Shown here: piece after piece, positions 39,243 through 50,971 of the stretch
Position numbering within the stretch: position 1 is the stretch's first letter
How the letters are laid out: each line of letters starts with the position of its first letter
Assembly: GCA_023078555.1 (NCBI GenBank)
Contig: CM041203.1
Coordinates: 1,813,481-1,877,480 of the forward strand
Source of the DNA: Ulva prolifera
Lineage: Eukaryota; Chlorophyta; Ulvophyceae; Ulvales; Ulvaceae
Reading direction: 5' to 3'
DNA length: 64,000 bases
Translations under genes and position numbers: made by a program
Notes under the pieces: model-generated
Told to the model about the DNA's origin: nothing
The model's input: the letters and a program-made list of their open reading frames with translations, nothing else
Databases searched by the model: none

Positions 39243-40337
39243 ATGCCTGATCACCCTCATTACCGCCGTGCTAGATTAGTCTTTGGAGTAGCCTGCTTAA
39301 GTGCCATTGCTATATTTGCTTACAGAAAGAGGCAGGATTGCACGTTATATAGACGTTGGACGGTCTGGAAGGCGTACAGCGACACTCTTGAATCGTGGAG
39401 GACAATCGCCTCGACGCTTCGGCTGCTGACACAAGACTTGAGTGATTACGTTCATGCACGGAGTACCGATGAATGCCCCGAGTCCATCAAGAGGCTTTTC
39501 AAGCTGGGGTCTTCCCCCGAGTGCATAGATGCCATGTCAAGAGTTGTTGATGGCCTGGCAGCTAGAACAGCGGGGCAGCCAAGCATGATGGACAGTCTCA
39601 TAGAAGCTGCGCTGAGTGATCGAGGGCAGAACCTCGTGGGGATCGTCGTGGGGATGAGCACAACCAAGGCGGTCCAAGCTATCGCTCAGGCTGTGGCACA
39701 GAGAAGGGTATCAACTGCGCAGCCTGCGACCGAACATCACGCGGTATTAGCGTGGCTGAGCTCACCTGCTGCTCAGTCTTTGGTGTGTAGGAGCATTGCC
39801 ACGTTTGTGTCAACCGGTGTTGCCACATACTGTGACAAGACTGCAGGCGATGATGTGTATGGTGAAATGATGCACGCCTTGGCAAAACCCAGACACCTTG
39901 AGGCAGTCAGATCCCTGGCATCTACAGTATGCCACACAAGTATAACAGCTGCGGTTCAGAGCATTCGAAGCCCGGCAGGCATCAGGAACGGCACCAACGG
40001 TGCAGACAAGCAACAAGCTCACCCAGATGCAAACTGGGGACACCGGGGGCAGGGCGAGGCAGGCCTGGTGCAGCGAATAGAACGGCCTGCGCCGCACGCG
40101 TGGACAAACGAGATTATTCACGCATGCTCTGTGCCAGACGTCCGGCAAACCGTTGCTCAGGCTGCACGAGCTGGCTGTGCCGGTGCCGTCGAGGCCAGCA
40201 TATCAAATATCGGCCAGCAGCTAGCAAGTAGTCGACACACCCACCTCATAGCAACCGTCCTCCTATCCTGGCTTCTGCTCTTGCCGCTGTGGCTGTTACA
40301 TGTGTCAGCTACTCCCCCAGGTCATTCCTATCTGTAA
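39243..40337 (+). CDS. PHLOEM PROTEIN 2-LIKE A10-like membrane protein
   Basis: A single-exon gene of 364 aa resembling the plant PP2-A10-like family, whose biochemical role is unknown. The start is the first ATG of the open frame (MPDHPHYRRARLVFG). An N-terminal hydrophobic stretch, LVFGVACLSAIAIFAY (about residues 12-27), and a C-terminal one, LIATVLLSWLLLLPLWLL (about 336-353), suggest membrane anchoring at both ends. The family-like core is SLVCRSIATFVSTGVATYCD followed by KT (about 180-200) and a downstream LAKPRHLEAVRSLASTVCHT. The lack of introns is unusual next to its neighbours. Its stop lies 53 bp from the stop of the convergent glycyl-tRNA synthetase. Confidence 0.7.
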   Translation: MPDHPHYRRARLVFGVACLSAIAIFAYRKRQDCTLYRRWTVWKAYSDTLESWRTIASTLRLLTQDLSDYVHARSTDECPESIKRLFKLGSSPECIDAMSRVVDGLAARTAGQPSMMDSLIEAALSDRGQNLVGIVVGMSTTKAVQAIAQAVAQRRVSTAQPATEHHAVLAWLSSPAAQSLVCRSIATFVSTGVATYCDKTAGDDVYGEMMHALAKPRHLEAVRSLASTVCHTSITAAVQSIRSPAGIRNGTNGADKQQAHPDANWGHRGQGEAGLVQRIERPAPHAWTNEIIHACSVPDVRQTVAQAARAGCAGAVEASISNIGQQLASSRHTHLIATVLLSWLLLLPLWLLHVSATPPGHSYL

Positions 40338-40390
40338 CATGCAAATGCACCTCCACTCCACACTGCCGTGTTCAGCCGTGAGCAGGCCCT

Positions 40391-43300
40391 TCAGAAACCA
40401 GGCAGCTCCGCCAGATCCACAAAGCCTTGAGACACACCCGCCACCGCCTTGGACAACGCCAGCCGGTTGGCTCGAACCGCATCATCCTCCGCCATCACAA
40501 GCACATTTGTGAAAAACGCATCAACCGGCTCCACCAGCGCCACCACCGTACCAGCCCACTCCTTCACCCCCATCTCCGCATGCAGCTTCCCCTTCACCTC
40601 CTGCACTGCCTGCCACAGCTGCTTCTCTTCGTCGCAGCTGAACAGGGCCGGGTCCACGGCAGCCCCGTCGCCCGCGGCCTTGCCACGCACGAGGCGGGTC
40701 GGCCGAGACAAGGCGGTCGTCACCGCCGGCAGCGGCGACGCCTCCCCCGCCGCCAGCTCGGCTGCAAGCTCCCGTGCAGACACGACTGCTTGGGCGACGT
40801 CGTCGCTGCGCTCGTTCAGCACCGCTCGCGCCGCCTCCGCGGGCACACCTGCACGCCGCCGACGGGTGACGTCTCATGTGCGTGTGTGCGACGATGCGCC
40901 AGGTCCGGGACGAAGCTACGTTGTTCACCGCGCAGAGCGCTCACTGCCCGGGGAGGTGCGTGGGCAGTATGCGCGGACGGAGGGCAGACAGATGTCAGCA
41001 GTCGCTTGTGTGTGCGGGTGTGGCATCATGCCTGATTGGCCACGTGTCTCTGTGCGCGCCTGAATGCTCATGTTAGACCAAGTCCATGCTGCGGGCAGAC
41101 TAATGCAACAGAGGGCAGAATAGTGTCATGCAGGCAAATCTGCAGGCGAAACCCGAGTTGCCCGCCGACAAGCACCAACTGCCCGGCCCAGGCGAGGCAA
41201 GTACGGCAGGTGCCCGGCCCACCATCATCTCGCGCACTTCCACCGGCGTCACTGGCAGGTGCAGGCACTACAACAACTGGAAATGGACCTAGGCCCCCGA
41301 GGTCCCACAGCGCAGCAGATAAGATGTTGGCCCTGTCGAAGGCAATCGCAGCATCTGCTGTGAGGCGCACCGTCGTCGAGGATCAACTGCTCCAGCCGCC
41401 GCGTCACAAACTCCACGATGTCCCGCTGCACCCCCTCCCCGGCGTCCAGCGGCTGCACCTCCGCCGCCGCGGCCACCGCGCCGCGCATGCTGCCGCGCAC
41501 GCCGTTGCTGATCAGCGTCTGCAGCAGCCCGTACGTGATGCGGCGCAGGCCGTACCGGTCCGCGCTCGCCGTCGGCAGGCAGCCCGCCGCCGCGAGGCCG
41601 ACCAGCGCGTCCAGCTTGTCCGCCGCCGACGCAAGCACGCCCGCGCGGCTCCTTGGAACTGCGTCGTGCGCGGACCGCGGCAGCACGCTCTCGTAGATCG
41701 CGAGCGCGACATCCTGCACACAGCACACCCGCATCACAGCACACGCCACGCGTGTGATAGCCCACCGTGCGTGCAGCAGATAGCAGATAGCACCCCCGGC
41801 GCAATTGCGTACATGCATGCATGCCACTGTCAAGGAGGTTTGCTGAGCCCGGCGGGGGCTCTGCATGCAGGGTCGTGAGATCTACACACCGCAGCCAGAC
41901 CCTCCTTCTCCGCGTAGTGCTGGCCCATCACCCCCGCGAGCGAAGTCATCTCGGTCACAACGGCCGTCGCAAGGTCCGCCTTTGCGAGCTCCGCCGCCGC
42001 CCCCGCCGCAGCCTGCGCGTCCTGAAGGCCGAGCAGCTCCGCAAGCGGCGCCACCAACGCCACCTCCCGCCGCGACTTGTCCAGCATCGAACCCAGCTCC
42101 CGGTGGAACAGTGTGCCGGCGAGCTGCGGCACGTAGTCTGCGAGCGGCCGCTTCAGGTCGTCATCATAGAAAAACGCCGCGTCTTCAAAGCGCGCACGCA
42201 GCACAGCCTCGTTGCCCAGCCGGGTGACGTCCGGATCGACCGCGCCGTTCGCGACCGTCACAAACGCGTTGGACAGGCCGCCGCCGTCGGAGCGGTACAC
42301 CGGGAAGTAGCGCTGGTGCTTGCGCATCGTCATCACGAGGACAGCCTCCGGCAGGCGCAGGAAGTCAGCGGAGAAGGTGCCGCGGATGACGGTCGGGGCC
42401 TCCACGAGGTTTGCGACCTCCTCTAGGAGCTCAGCGTTTTCGGGGATGTGGCCGCCATCCGCCTGCGCGCAGGTATCGCAGGCTGACTGTGGGTTGCAGG
42501 AGCGCGCTTGGCGCTGTCGATGTGGCTGAGCAGGAGCGGACATCGCAGCTAGAACAGATGGGAGAGGCATCGGGGTGGGAGACAAAACCGGACACCAGCT
42601 GACGGCAACAGGCGCACCAGACGGCCCGGAAGCAACCATGCGGTATATAGCAGCAGCCTGGCCATGAGGCAGCGAGGGCCCCCCGCACAGACACGTGCTG
42701 GGCATGCCGGCGTGCGTCGGCTGTGTTTCACTTGCACCTCTACCACAGCGCCACAGAAACGCACTAACACACCAGCACCCAGCCAGGCACGGCAGTACGG
42801 GGAATGCGGCAGCAGACACCTGTGCGGCTTCTGTCACCCCCGCCCAGATCTGCTTCCGCCGCTCCTCCACGTCCAGGATGATGCCCTCCGCGGCCAGCAG
42901 GCCCCCGTACTCCGCGGCGCTCGCCACGGTGGCCGTCGGCGGGCTGGATGTGCGCAGGAGCCGCGTGCCGGTGCCGCTGGACAGGCTGCCGATAGCAATC
43001 GGCACCGCCGCGGCGCCGTGCAGCGCGAGTAGCCAGCGCAGCGGCCGCGAGAACGCAAAGTCGCTGTGCGGCTCCCACCGCATCGACTTGGAGAAGTTGA
43101 GGCCCCCGATGAGGCCGGGGAGGGCCTCCGAGAGGACCTCTGAGGCCCCCCGGCCACCCTCTTCGACCGTCACGTAGCAGTACTCTGTCCCCTGCACCAG
43201 CGCTGATGCTAGAGCCAATGAGTCTACGTGACCAGCATGCCATTTGTACGAGGGCAGGGGAGGTGTTGGTCTCAAGCTTGGGCACAGGGGCATGGCTCTG

Positions 43301-45999
43301 GTCCATTGAGCGCGGCCAGCCACATGAAGCGGCGGGACGCAGCTCCTGACGATTGGAGAGCGTAGGCACAGGATCACTTTCGTCACTCTACGCCACGCCC
43401 GCCTGGGACACCTCAGTGATCACTTGGGACCGGAGACAAGCAAGAGTGGACGCGCTGGACTCAGCGCCAATCTGCCTATACAATTCGGGACACATCATCT
43501 GCGTGCGCTATGGTAAAAGACGGTGCAGCGTGGGCGTTGGGCTCTACGATCGCCGCACACAGCATGCGCAGCGCGCCTCAGTCCGTGCGCCTTGCACCAA
43601 AGCTGCGGTACGGCGCACGCTGCCACGCACACGGAGGCCTGTGTGTCCCCGCCCTGCCGACAGCCGCCGCGCACCTTCTTGTCGGCCTCGAAGAACACAC
43701 TCCCGGCGTCCACGCCACAGCCGCGGCAGAACCCTAGCAGTGCCTTGGTAGGGTTGCCGTCGTCGTCGTACGCGCGCTTCCGCGGTGGCCCGCGCCGCTC
43801 CTCGGACACCGCCTCCTGCCGCGGCGCGAGCGCGGCGACGCGCACCGTGAGCCGCCGGGGCGTACCCTGGACGTCCACGCCGCCGTGCCCGAGCCGGAGG
43901 TCGGCAAGCAGCGCGGCCGCCTTGTCGCGCAGCTGCTGCAGCACTGCCGTGAGCTCTGCTGGGGGGATCTCCTCAGTGCCGATCTCTAGAAGAAAGTCTG
44001 CGGCCTCCGTTGGGGCGGCCGCCCCCGCCTTCTCGGCATCCCCTGCGCCTCCGTCCTGCAAAGACACTCTCTCGCCCTCACTCTCACTCCCATGTCTAGC
44101 ACACGCAAGAATCTGTGTCATGTGGAGATCGCAATCCAGCATGTCCGTGTGCATCGGCAGCATGGAGACCGTGCTGCGTTGACGATCCTGCAGGAAGTCT
44201 GATGTGTGTACGCATGCATGTGCATCATGCGTGCATGGAGGCCGTGCATGCATGCATGTGCGTACCGGCAGCGCGGCGACGGTGCCGAGGGGGTGGCCAA
44301 GCTCGGCGCGGCGCTCCTGGTAGAGCGACGACACCTGGCGCGCGAGGTTGCGCATGCGGCCAAAGTTGTCCTGGCGCTCCGTGAAGCCGACGGCGCCTCG
44401 TGCGTCGAGCAGGTTGAAGATGTGCGAGAGCTTGAGGATGTGGTCGTACGCCGGCACCGGCAGCCGCCGCTCCAGCAGCCGCTCCGTCTCCTGCACGGCA
44501 GCTCACCACGTTGCCCACCTCACCATGGGTTTTCTGATGCTGTACACCGTCCGGAAACTTTCGCGGTTGGCCAGAGGAGGGGAGGGGGGGGGGGGGGGGA
44601 GGGTGTTGGGGCTGTATGCGTGATTACATAGCCATGTTCGCAGGGGCGCCGGCGACTCTAGCGGCTCCGGTAGCTCAAGGGATTCATGTCAGACGTTGCT
44701 GCGATGTATGTGCTATGGTGAGGCGTCTGGCAGTGAAGCTGTTATGTGTGATCCAGCCAAGTGCGGCTTGGCACTATTGGGGACAGATCCTGGGTTTTAT
44801 ACTGTGCGCTATCACGGTGAATGTGCCGTGGAGCGGGGACGGAAGCAATCCGGGTGTGGGAGGGATGCTTGCACACCGGCCACAAGCAGAATCATGCATG
44901 AAGAGCATGTGTACTGACTACCTCCCTGCCCTCGTCAGCTGTCCTGCTGATCATTATGTATGCTAGCGGAGTGCCAAGCACCTGGCACGCTCAGCCAATT
45001 ACCCCCCTGTTGACTGGATGCTGCCAGAGGAAGCCGTGAGAGGCGGGACACCTATACAGATCAAGCGGAGGAGGCCGCACCTGCTCATACAGGGCAAAGT
45101 GCTGCCTGAGGCTGTCTGTGGTGGCGGCTTCGAGGTTGTAGACACTCATCTCGTACTCGTTCTGCAGGAAGAGCTCGCCATACGTGACGCCCTGGGCAAA
45201 CTGGATGTCCTTGAAGTGGTCAACGCCCTGCAGAGACATCAGGATGCGCTCCAGGCCGTACGTGATCTCCACTGCTGGCACCTCCAGCGCCTGGGAGCCA
45301 GACTGCTGGAAGTATGTGAACTGTGTGACCTCCATGCCATCAAGCCAGACCTCCCAGCCAAGGCCCCAAGCTCCGAGAGCTGGCGACTCCCAGTTGTCTT
45401 CAACGAAGCGGACGTCATGGGCATGTGTGTCGATGCCCAGAGCCTCGAGGGACTGCAGGTACAGCTCCTGTGGGTTGCCTGGGTCAGGCTTGAGGATGAC
45501 TTGGAACTGTGTGTGGCGCTGGACACGGTTGGGATTGAGGCCGTAGCGGGAGTCATCTGGCCGCACTGAGGGCTCGGGATAGCTGACATTCCAGGGCTCA
45601 GGGCCCAGGACGCGAAGGAACGTGGCGGGGTTCATGGTGCCGGCGCCGACCTGCAGTGCTGCGGTGCGTTGGGAGGGGTGGCATGCCCGTGTTCTTGGTC
45701 TGTTGCCTGCCTCACGTGCGCACCTCGGTGTTGTGAGGCAGCCAGACCACGCAGCCTCGGCTACTCCAAAACTGCTGCAGGCGAAATATGGCTTCCTGAA
45801 AGGTTGGCGCGTCTGCGTGGTCGGAGCCATTGCTGCTGGACGCAGGGGCAGCAGGTGCTGGAGCAGACGACGCAAAAGTCCGAACATGATCGCCTAGACG
45901 ACGTGGAGGAGCATGAGGTTGTAGCGAATATAGCCGCAAGCTGTGTGCCCTCGCGAGGACACGAGGCCTGCAGAGTGCGTAGCTGAGCGCTGTCGCCAT
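40391..45999 (-). CDS. Glycyl-tRNA synthetase, bacterial alpha-beta fused type, organellar
   Basis: Charges tRNA-Gly in the plastid and probably the mitochondrion (plant EDD1 class). The start at 45999 opens [20 protein letters not shown], an Arg/Ala/Ser-rich presequence. The alpha-subunit part follows: [20 protein letters not shown] (exon to about 45730), then 45660-45088 with [39 protein letters not shown] and [10 protein letters not shown], then [14 protein letters not shown] (about 44490-44265). The beta-subunit part starts [16 protein letters not shown] (about 44060) and continues through [33 protein letters not shown] (about 43190-42835), [16 protein letters not shown] with [20 protein letters not shown] (about 42470-41890), 41715-41390 and 40855-40391. 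The C-terminus ends [10 protein letters not shown]. The alpha exons have moderate GC and the beta exons are very GC-rich. Confidence 0.92.
44584..44599. repeat. G16 homopolymer in GlyRS intron
   Basis: A run of 16 G residues on the + strand inside an intron between the end of the alpha part and the linker exon of the synthetase gene. Confidence 0.9.
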
Positions 46000-46382
46000 G
46001 GCTCTACGTGCCTGGGGCGATGAAGTTGGGCCGCTGGACGCGTGAGCACCGAAGCCCACATGCACATAAACATGAATCAGCGACTCTATTCTGCCGGCGT
46101 GCGCAATGCAACATGGCACGCTATAGCGCGCTAGCTGCTTTGTTTGAGCCACAACCTTGCCTTGAGGAGGGTATCGCACGCATGCATGCGCAGAGGACGA
46201 TGAAGCCGTATGAGCTCCAGGTAGATTGAGATATAAAGCATCTAATTGGAGCTGTGCAGAGCGCCAGATATTTAACACGAATCCTAGTGGAGTGGAGCCA
46301 GTATCAACTAGTTATCGTGTCGCTGCTTCAGGACGACTGGGCTTGGATGAACTCTGCTTAAATTGTTGAAGTTACACACTGT
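46000..46382. promoter_or_regulatory. Bidirectional promoter region
   Basis: 383 bp between two divergent start codons: organellar glycyl-tRNA synthetase to the left and the two-repeat plastid-type protein to the right. Both products appear organelle-directed, so shared control is plausible. An AT-rich patch GAGATATAAAG lies at 46229-46239. No core element could be assigned with certainty. Confidence 0.4.
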
Positions 46383-48162
46383 ATGATATCCCCGCGTGTC
46401 ACGATGCAAACAGTGCCAGTATGCCAGTGCAAGAGCTCAAGCAGGTGTCATGTCATACCTAATGCCTTCCGTGCCCGATTGCGCTCAGAGCCGGATGCGG
46501 GGGACGCCAAAACCGAGAAGATCTACATTGGACAGGGCAAATACGTCGAGGACAGTCCCGAGAAGTATCCTGATAAGACAGTGCTCGCCGGAGGATGGGC
46601 AGGGGGTGAGAAAGGTGAGCCGGCGTGAACACGCACGTTCTCCCTGTGATGGCATCCATATCCACTTACACAAGACGCCTAGAGCACGCGCTTCTACAGA
46701 TTCACTTATAGATTGAATATGCGTAACGCATTCTGTCAGGTGATTGCGTGTTGTGCGGCGCCTGCGATGTTTCAAGCCCTGTCCGTACCGCTCTGAGTGC
46801 TGGTGCATGCCTTGTCTCTGACATGTACAGCGTAGCGCTCTTCCACGCAACGTCGGAGAGAACACAGATCAAATTTATTGAAAGATTTTCGGTTTGTTCC
46901 TCAGATCGCGCGTGCTGCATTTGTGGTGTACACTAAGCAAGCCTACGAGCAGTCAGTGATCGGGGCGTTTGTCGATCTTCCAACCGCCGTGGCGCTACGG
47001 ACGACAGTGACTGACCGAGAGGGCTTGTATTTCAGGCTTGCAGCAGTTCGTGGCCAAGGCAGCCTTAGAGACAGCCTACAATGACGAGCCCAAGCAGAGC
47101 GAACGCACCAGCACCAAGAAGCCTACGGGTCCGAACGACATCTACCTGGGTCAAGGCAAGTTTGTCAAGGTGCCGCCCACGATCGTCACGAACTGACTAA
47201 AATGGTCATATCAAAGATTTGAGCGGCTTGTTGCATATCTCCGGGGTGCTGCCTGGATGCCCAGCGTGGACTCTGTCCATGGTGCTACAAGTGGAACCAC
47301 TCGCACATGACACGAAGCGTTCCAGGCCTCCGCGCCGACTCATATCCTCACGTATTGCTTCTTGTTCAACGTTTCGCAGTGCATCAGGCGCCCGAGTCCC
47401 AGCCTGAAGCACAACCATCTGTGTCACCCACCTCGCCTGCGTTCATTCTGCTTGCTGAAGTGCAGCCCTAGCTAGTCCTCGTTACCTACGTTCACCAAAA
47501 CCTCGATCACTGCACCTTCTGTAATCTATGTATTCTCACAAACGCATCCATGCTCTAGATAAATCCCAAGTAACCACATGCCATCACTGTATGCATCTCA
47601 CCCGATGTCCACTCTGCAGGACGATCCCAGAAAGTATCCTGGCAAAGAGAACGCCGGCCTGCTGACTGGCGCCACCGGTGGCTTCGCCGGCGGCGAACTC
47701 GGCGTGAAACAGTTTGTCGAGAAGTCGTCCCTCGACCTCGCCCTGCCGGAGGTCGCCCGCAAGCGCCACATCCCCAAGGACATCGCCGCCGTATCGGCCC
47801 TCATTGCCATTGTTGTAGCGTCGAACTACGGCCTCCGGGTCCTGGAGGGCGGTCCCGACGCCGTGCCGCTGCCCACCCTGGACGACCTCGCCGCGGCCCC
47901 CGCAGCGGTCGGCAGCGGCGCACAGAGCCTTGTTGACGGGGGTGCGAAGGTCGCCTCGGCGGCCACGTCAGACCCGCGTGTGGCGTACATCGCGGCCGCG
48001 GTGGGGGCGGCGGTCGCGGCCGTCGCCGGCGGGCGCGCTGTAGGGAGAGGGGTGAACCGTGCAACGGCCGCGGCCGCACAGGGTGCGGGGCGTGGGGTCG
48101 TGCGGGGGGCAGTGCTCGTCGTGTTTGCCGTCGCGGCTCTGAAGCTCTCGCAGGACTGGTGA
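46383..48162 (+). CDS. Two-repeat, probably plastid membrane protein, unrecognised
   Basis: Three exons join in phase (46383-46614, 47036-47169, 47620-48162) into 302 aa. The N-terminus (MISPRVTMQTVPVCQCKSSS) is Ser/Arg/Val-rich and acid-free, like a plastid transit peptide. Two diverged copies of one module follow. Repeat 1 (about residues 47-86) has IYIGQGKYVEDSPEKYPDK and GGWAGGEKGLQQFVAKA. Repeat 2 (about 115-161) has IYLGQGKFVKDDPRKYPGK and GGFAGGELGVKQFVEKS. The C-terminal third has hydrophobic segments DIAAVSALIAIVVASNYGL, VAYIAAAVGAAVAAVAGG and GAVLVVFAVAALKL, separated by Ala/Gly-rich linkers. I cannot name the family. A thylakoid or envelope location is inference. Exon 3 is far more GC-rich than exons 1 and 2. 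Confidence 0.72.
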
Positions 48163-48751
48163 GCGCGTAGGTGGCCGTGACGGAGCGCGTGGATGTGCCG
48201 GTGCGTAACTTGTAGAGGCGCTTCTGGACTGGGAGGGATCGTGCACGGATCAGTATTCTGTGCGGGGCAATTGCAGGGATGAAAACGTGTGGGGTGTGTG
48301 CCCGCAGAGAGGCTGCGCAGGGGAGCAGGGCGGACAGGGACAGTTGAAGAGCAGTGCGTGTTTGACCCGTGTGTGTGTGTGTGTGCCAGTGTTGCCGAGA
48401 GCTGAGAGTGTGCAGAGCGTGTATGGCAGGAGTCTGGGCAGGTGAGTGCATCTGAACAGGTGCTGGGGTTCGTGTGTGTAGCGTTGCGTGTAACCAACCC
48501 CTAAAGCTGCAGACGGCCAGATGACGTGGCCGCGAGCCTGGCGTGATGCCGGCGTGTGCGATGCATGCACACCATGTGATGGAATGGGCGTATGTTACAA
48601 GTGTGTAGTGCGCCCGGTGCACTGCCACATCATGTGCCTAATTTCGTTGCTTAAATAAACCCTCGTTCTGCACTGGGACGCTTGTGTGGGATGCAACGGG
48701 AGATGGCGCATTCCTCTGAGCTGAATCAGTTGATGAATGGCTGACGCCCTT
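48163..48751. other. Tail-to-tail spacer
   Basis: About 590 bp between two convergent genes, with a short GT repeat at 48369-48384 and an AATAAA-like word at 48653-48658 (+). Likely 3' UTRs only. Confidence 0.45.
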
Positions 48752-49632
48752 CTAGAGCAAGCCTTCATGGCTCGAGCTGATCATCAAAGATTTGCCCTGC
48801 TTATGAAGGTATACAGATGCAGATGCGGCATCCACCAGGCTACCCAAAAACAGGACATCCCCGTTCTGGTAGGGCTTGTCGATGTGTGACTGTTTTATCA
48901 CCTCCTGCAGCTCCGCCTTCACACTGTCTGGGAGAGGCGGAAGCGCGTGGGTTTCAGCAAGGTGTGGAGTCGCGCGAATAATGGCTGTGCATCCAGATTG
49001 GATGGTGTGTGCCCCTAAGAATCGGTACTCGAACAATTCGCCGTCTTCTCCCACAGTCCATGAACTCTCGGGATCATCAGCGTCTCCGAGTCTGAACCGG
49101 CCCTGCAAGTGGGTGTGGGCAATCTGCAAGGTGGGATGTCACACGTGCATGTCTGGCGACTTGTATCAGTGGCATGCTCGTGCCACATCTCCAGCAGTGC
49201 AAAACTCCACGATAGACGTACTGTAGCGAGCTGGCCGATCAATGAGTTTGGGATAGTTGTGTACATGTGGGTACGCTCTGCACTTCCACTTCCAGCATCC
49301 TTCGACTGCTGTGCTTCCCCGTTCCACAAATACTTGGGGTCCAAGATGCACACTGCAAACATTACTGACGTGAAGCAGCTAGTATGGTCACATTCCCACC
49401 AGTCTCAGCGGAGGCAGGCCCCGAATGGTCGCAGTGGGCTGAACGAATGCACAATTGTTGTAGGAGAGGATGGTCCCAATGCTCTGCTCATCAGCACCTG
49501 ACCGATCAACAGACTAGAGCGACACCTACCTGTGCATGTATCTGATGTCGGAGATGATGTGAAAGCAGCTGTGGCTACAAACACGGACTGGAAGGTAAAG
49601 CGCCTGGATGTGTGTTTTACGAGCGCCAGCAT
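48752..49632 (-). CDS. Unrecognised multi-exon protein
   Basis: Not recognised. The last exon (about 49124-48752) reads IAHTHLQGRFRLGDADDPES, then GELFEYRFLGAHTIQSGCTA and GDVLFLGSLVDAASASVYLH, ending SSSHEGLL. It joins in phase 0 to an upstream block (about 49349-49183) reading VCSVHLGPQVFVERGSTAVE and later RPARYSTSIVEFCTAGD. A possible first exon starts at 49632 (MLALVKHTSRRFTFQ), rich in Ser, Thr and basic residues like a transit peptide, ending at a CAG|GTAGGT donor. The join between first and middle exons is uncertain. Exons are open and not low-complexity, so a real gene is likely. No catalytic motif could be picked out. Confidence 0.55.
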
Positions 49633-49639
49633 TTCACGG

Positions 49640-50960
49640 GATAGGTTAGGCACCCAGCGATACCAAGAGCTCACTCCTGCCAGGTGACTCTGTGGTAATG
49701 GAAACGTGCACAGATACTTACGACTACGAGATGATCGGTGGATTCTGATCGACTCGGCGCGTCCACGTGCAGGGAAGTCAAGATACAAGGAGAGTATGTA
49801 AAAGCATTTTCGAAGCACGGAATAAATTTGAAAAATCTGGTGATCTGAAAATATACCGAAAACAGAAAGCTGTTGTGCGCCACATGTTTCCGTGCAGCGC
49901 CGTTGAAGCCAGCGATTGAGCAATGCCGTACGCGTTGCAATGGGTCACCGGCGTGCAACTGTACCACACCCCTCGACGATGCCTAGACGATTTGAATGTG
50001 ACACAGTCAAAGAATTCGCGTTCTGCTGCCTGCAGTCCGGTCCTGCACCTTGTGACACGTCAGGCGCACAGTCTGTGCAATCTGAGTTTGTCCTAGCAGC
50101 GCATTGAGGACTCCGCTGGGCGAAGATCATAAATTTGAACGTCACCGCTGCACAGGTGATGTACAGTATAGGAAGGGGTGTAAGCAGCGTGCCGGCCGGC
50201 AGGCTTGTTTCTGATTTTGGCCTTCGTTTTTGTTGTCCGGGATTGTGCCTCAATTGCGCGACTGTTCTACACCAGGTTCACGAGCATGGCACACTCATTA
50301 TACACACGTTGCTTCCCAACCTTTCAATGATTCAGTGCGCAGCCATTCCCTATGCACGAGAACGCTTCACATGTTCAAGAACGAGAAACACACATCGATG
50401 ACACCAAATAAGACGCATAGCAAGACCAACTGCTTGGGAAAGCCCTTTAGTATGGGTCATTGCACAAAGACATTGCTTCGACAAAGAAGCGTCCCTCTCA
50501 TTCATTTCGGGGCGCGATTGCAAAACACAACAAATCGCGCAGACAACAAAATATTCTTTGAAAACGTCAGGAGATATTGGCAAACGGGTGGTATTTCCTT
50601 CAGGAAACGGCTGGTGCGCTGAATGCATGCCATGAATTCCAACAGGCTCCCTTACTTCCGCCACCAGCCTGGAAAGTGACGACACTCCGGTCCAAATTTG
50701 CAATGTTACCTATATGCGATACGCGAATCAATGTCAACGCCAGCACCATTCTCATCCAATGTGGATTGTATTTACGGTTCTCATGGCATATGATCTGGCT
50801 AGCACTGCAGCCTCGTAGAGCACAACAAGCAATCAGTCGGGAAGTGCTTTCGTTACCTGTCACAGTAACAAAATGACGACAACGTATCAAGCGCGAAAAG
50901 TCATCATGTATGGCTCGCTCGAGCGCATACACAGCGCTCAGAAAGCTCACCAAAACACGA
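49640..50960. other. Spacer between divergent genes, nothing clear
   Basis: About 1.3 kb, relatively AT-rich. It should contain the promoters of the unrecognised minus-strand gene and of the + candidate to its right. Overlapping frames on both strands were not called. Confidence 0.4.
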
Positions 50961-50971
50961 ATGACGACGCT

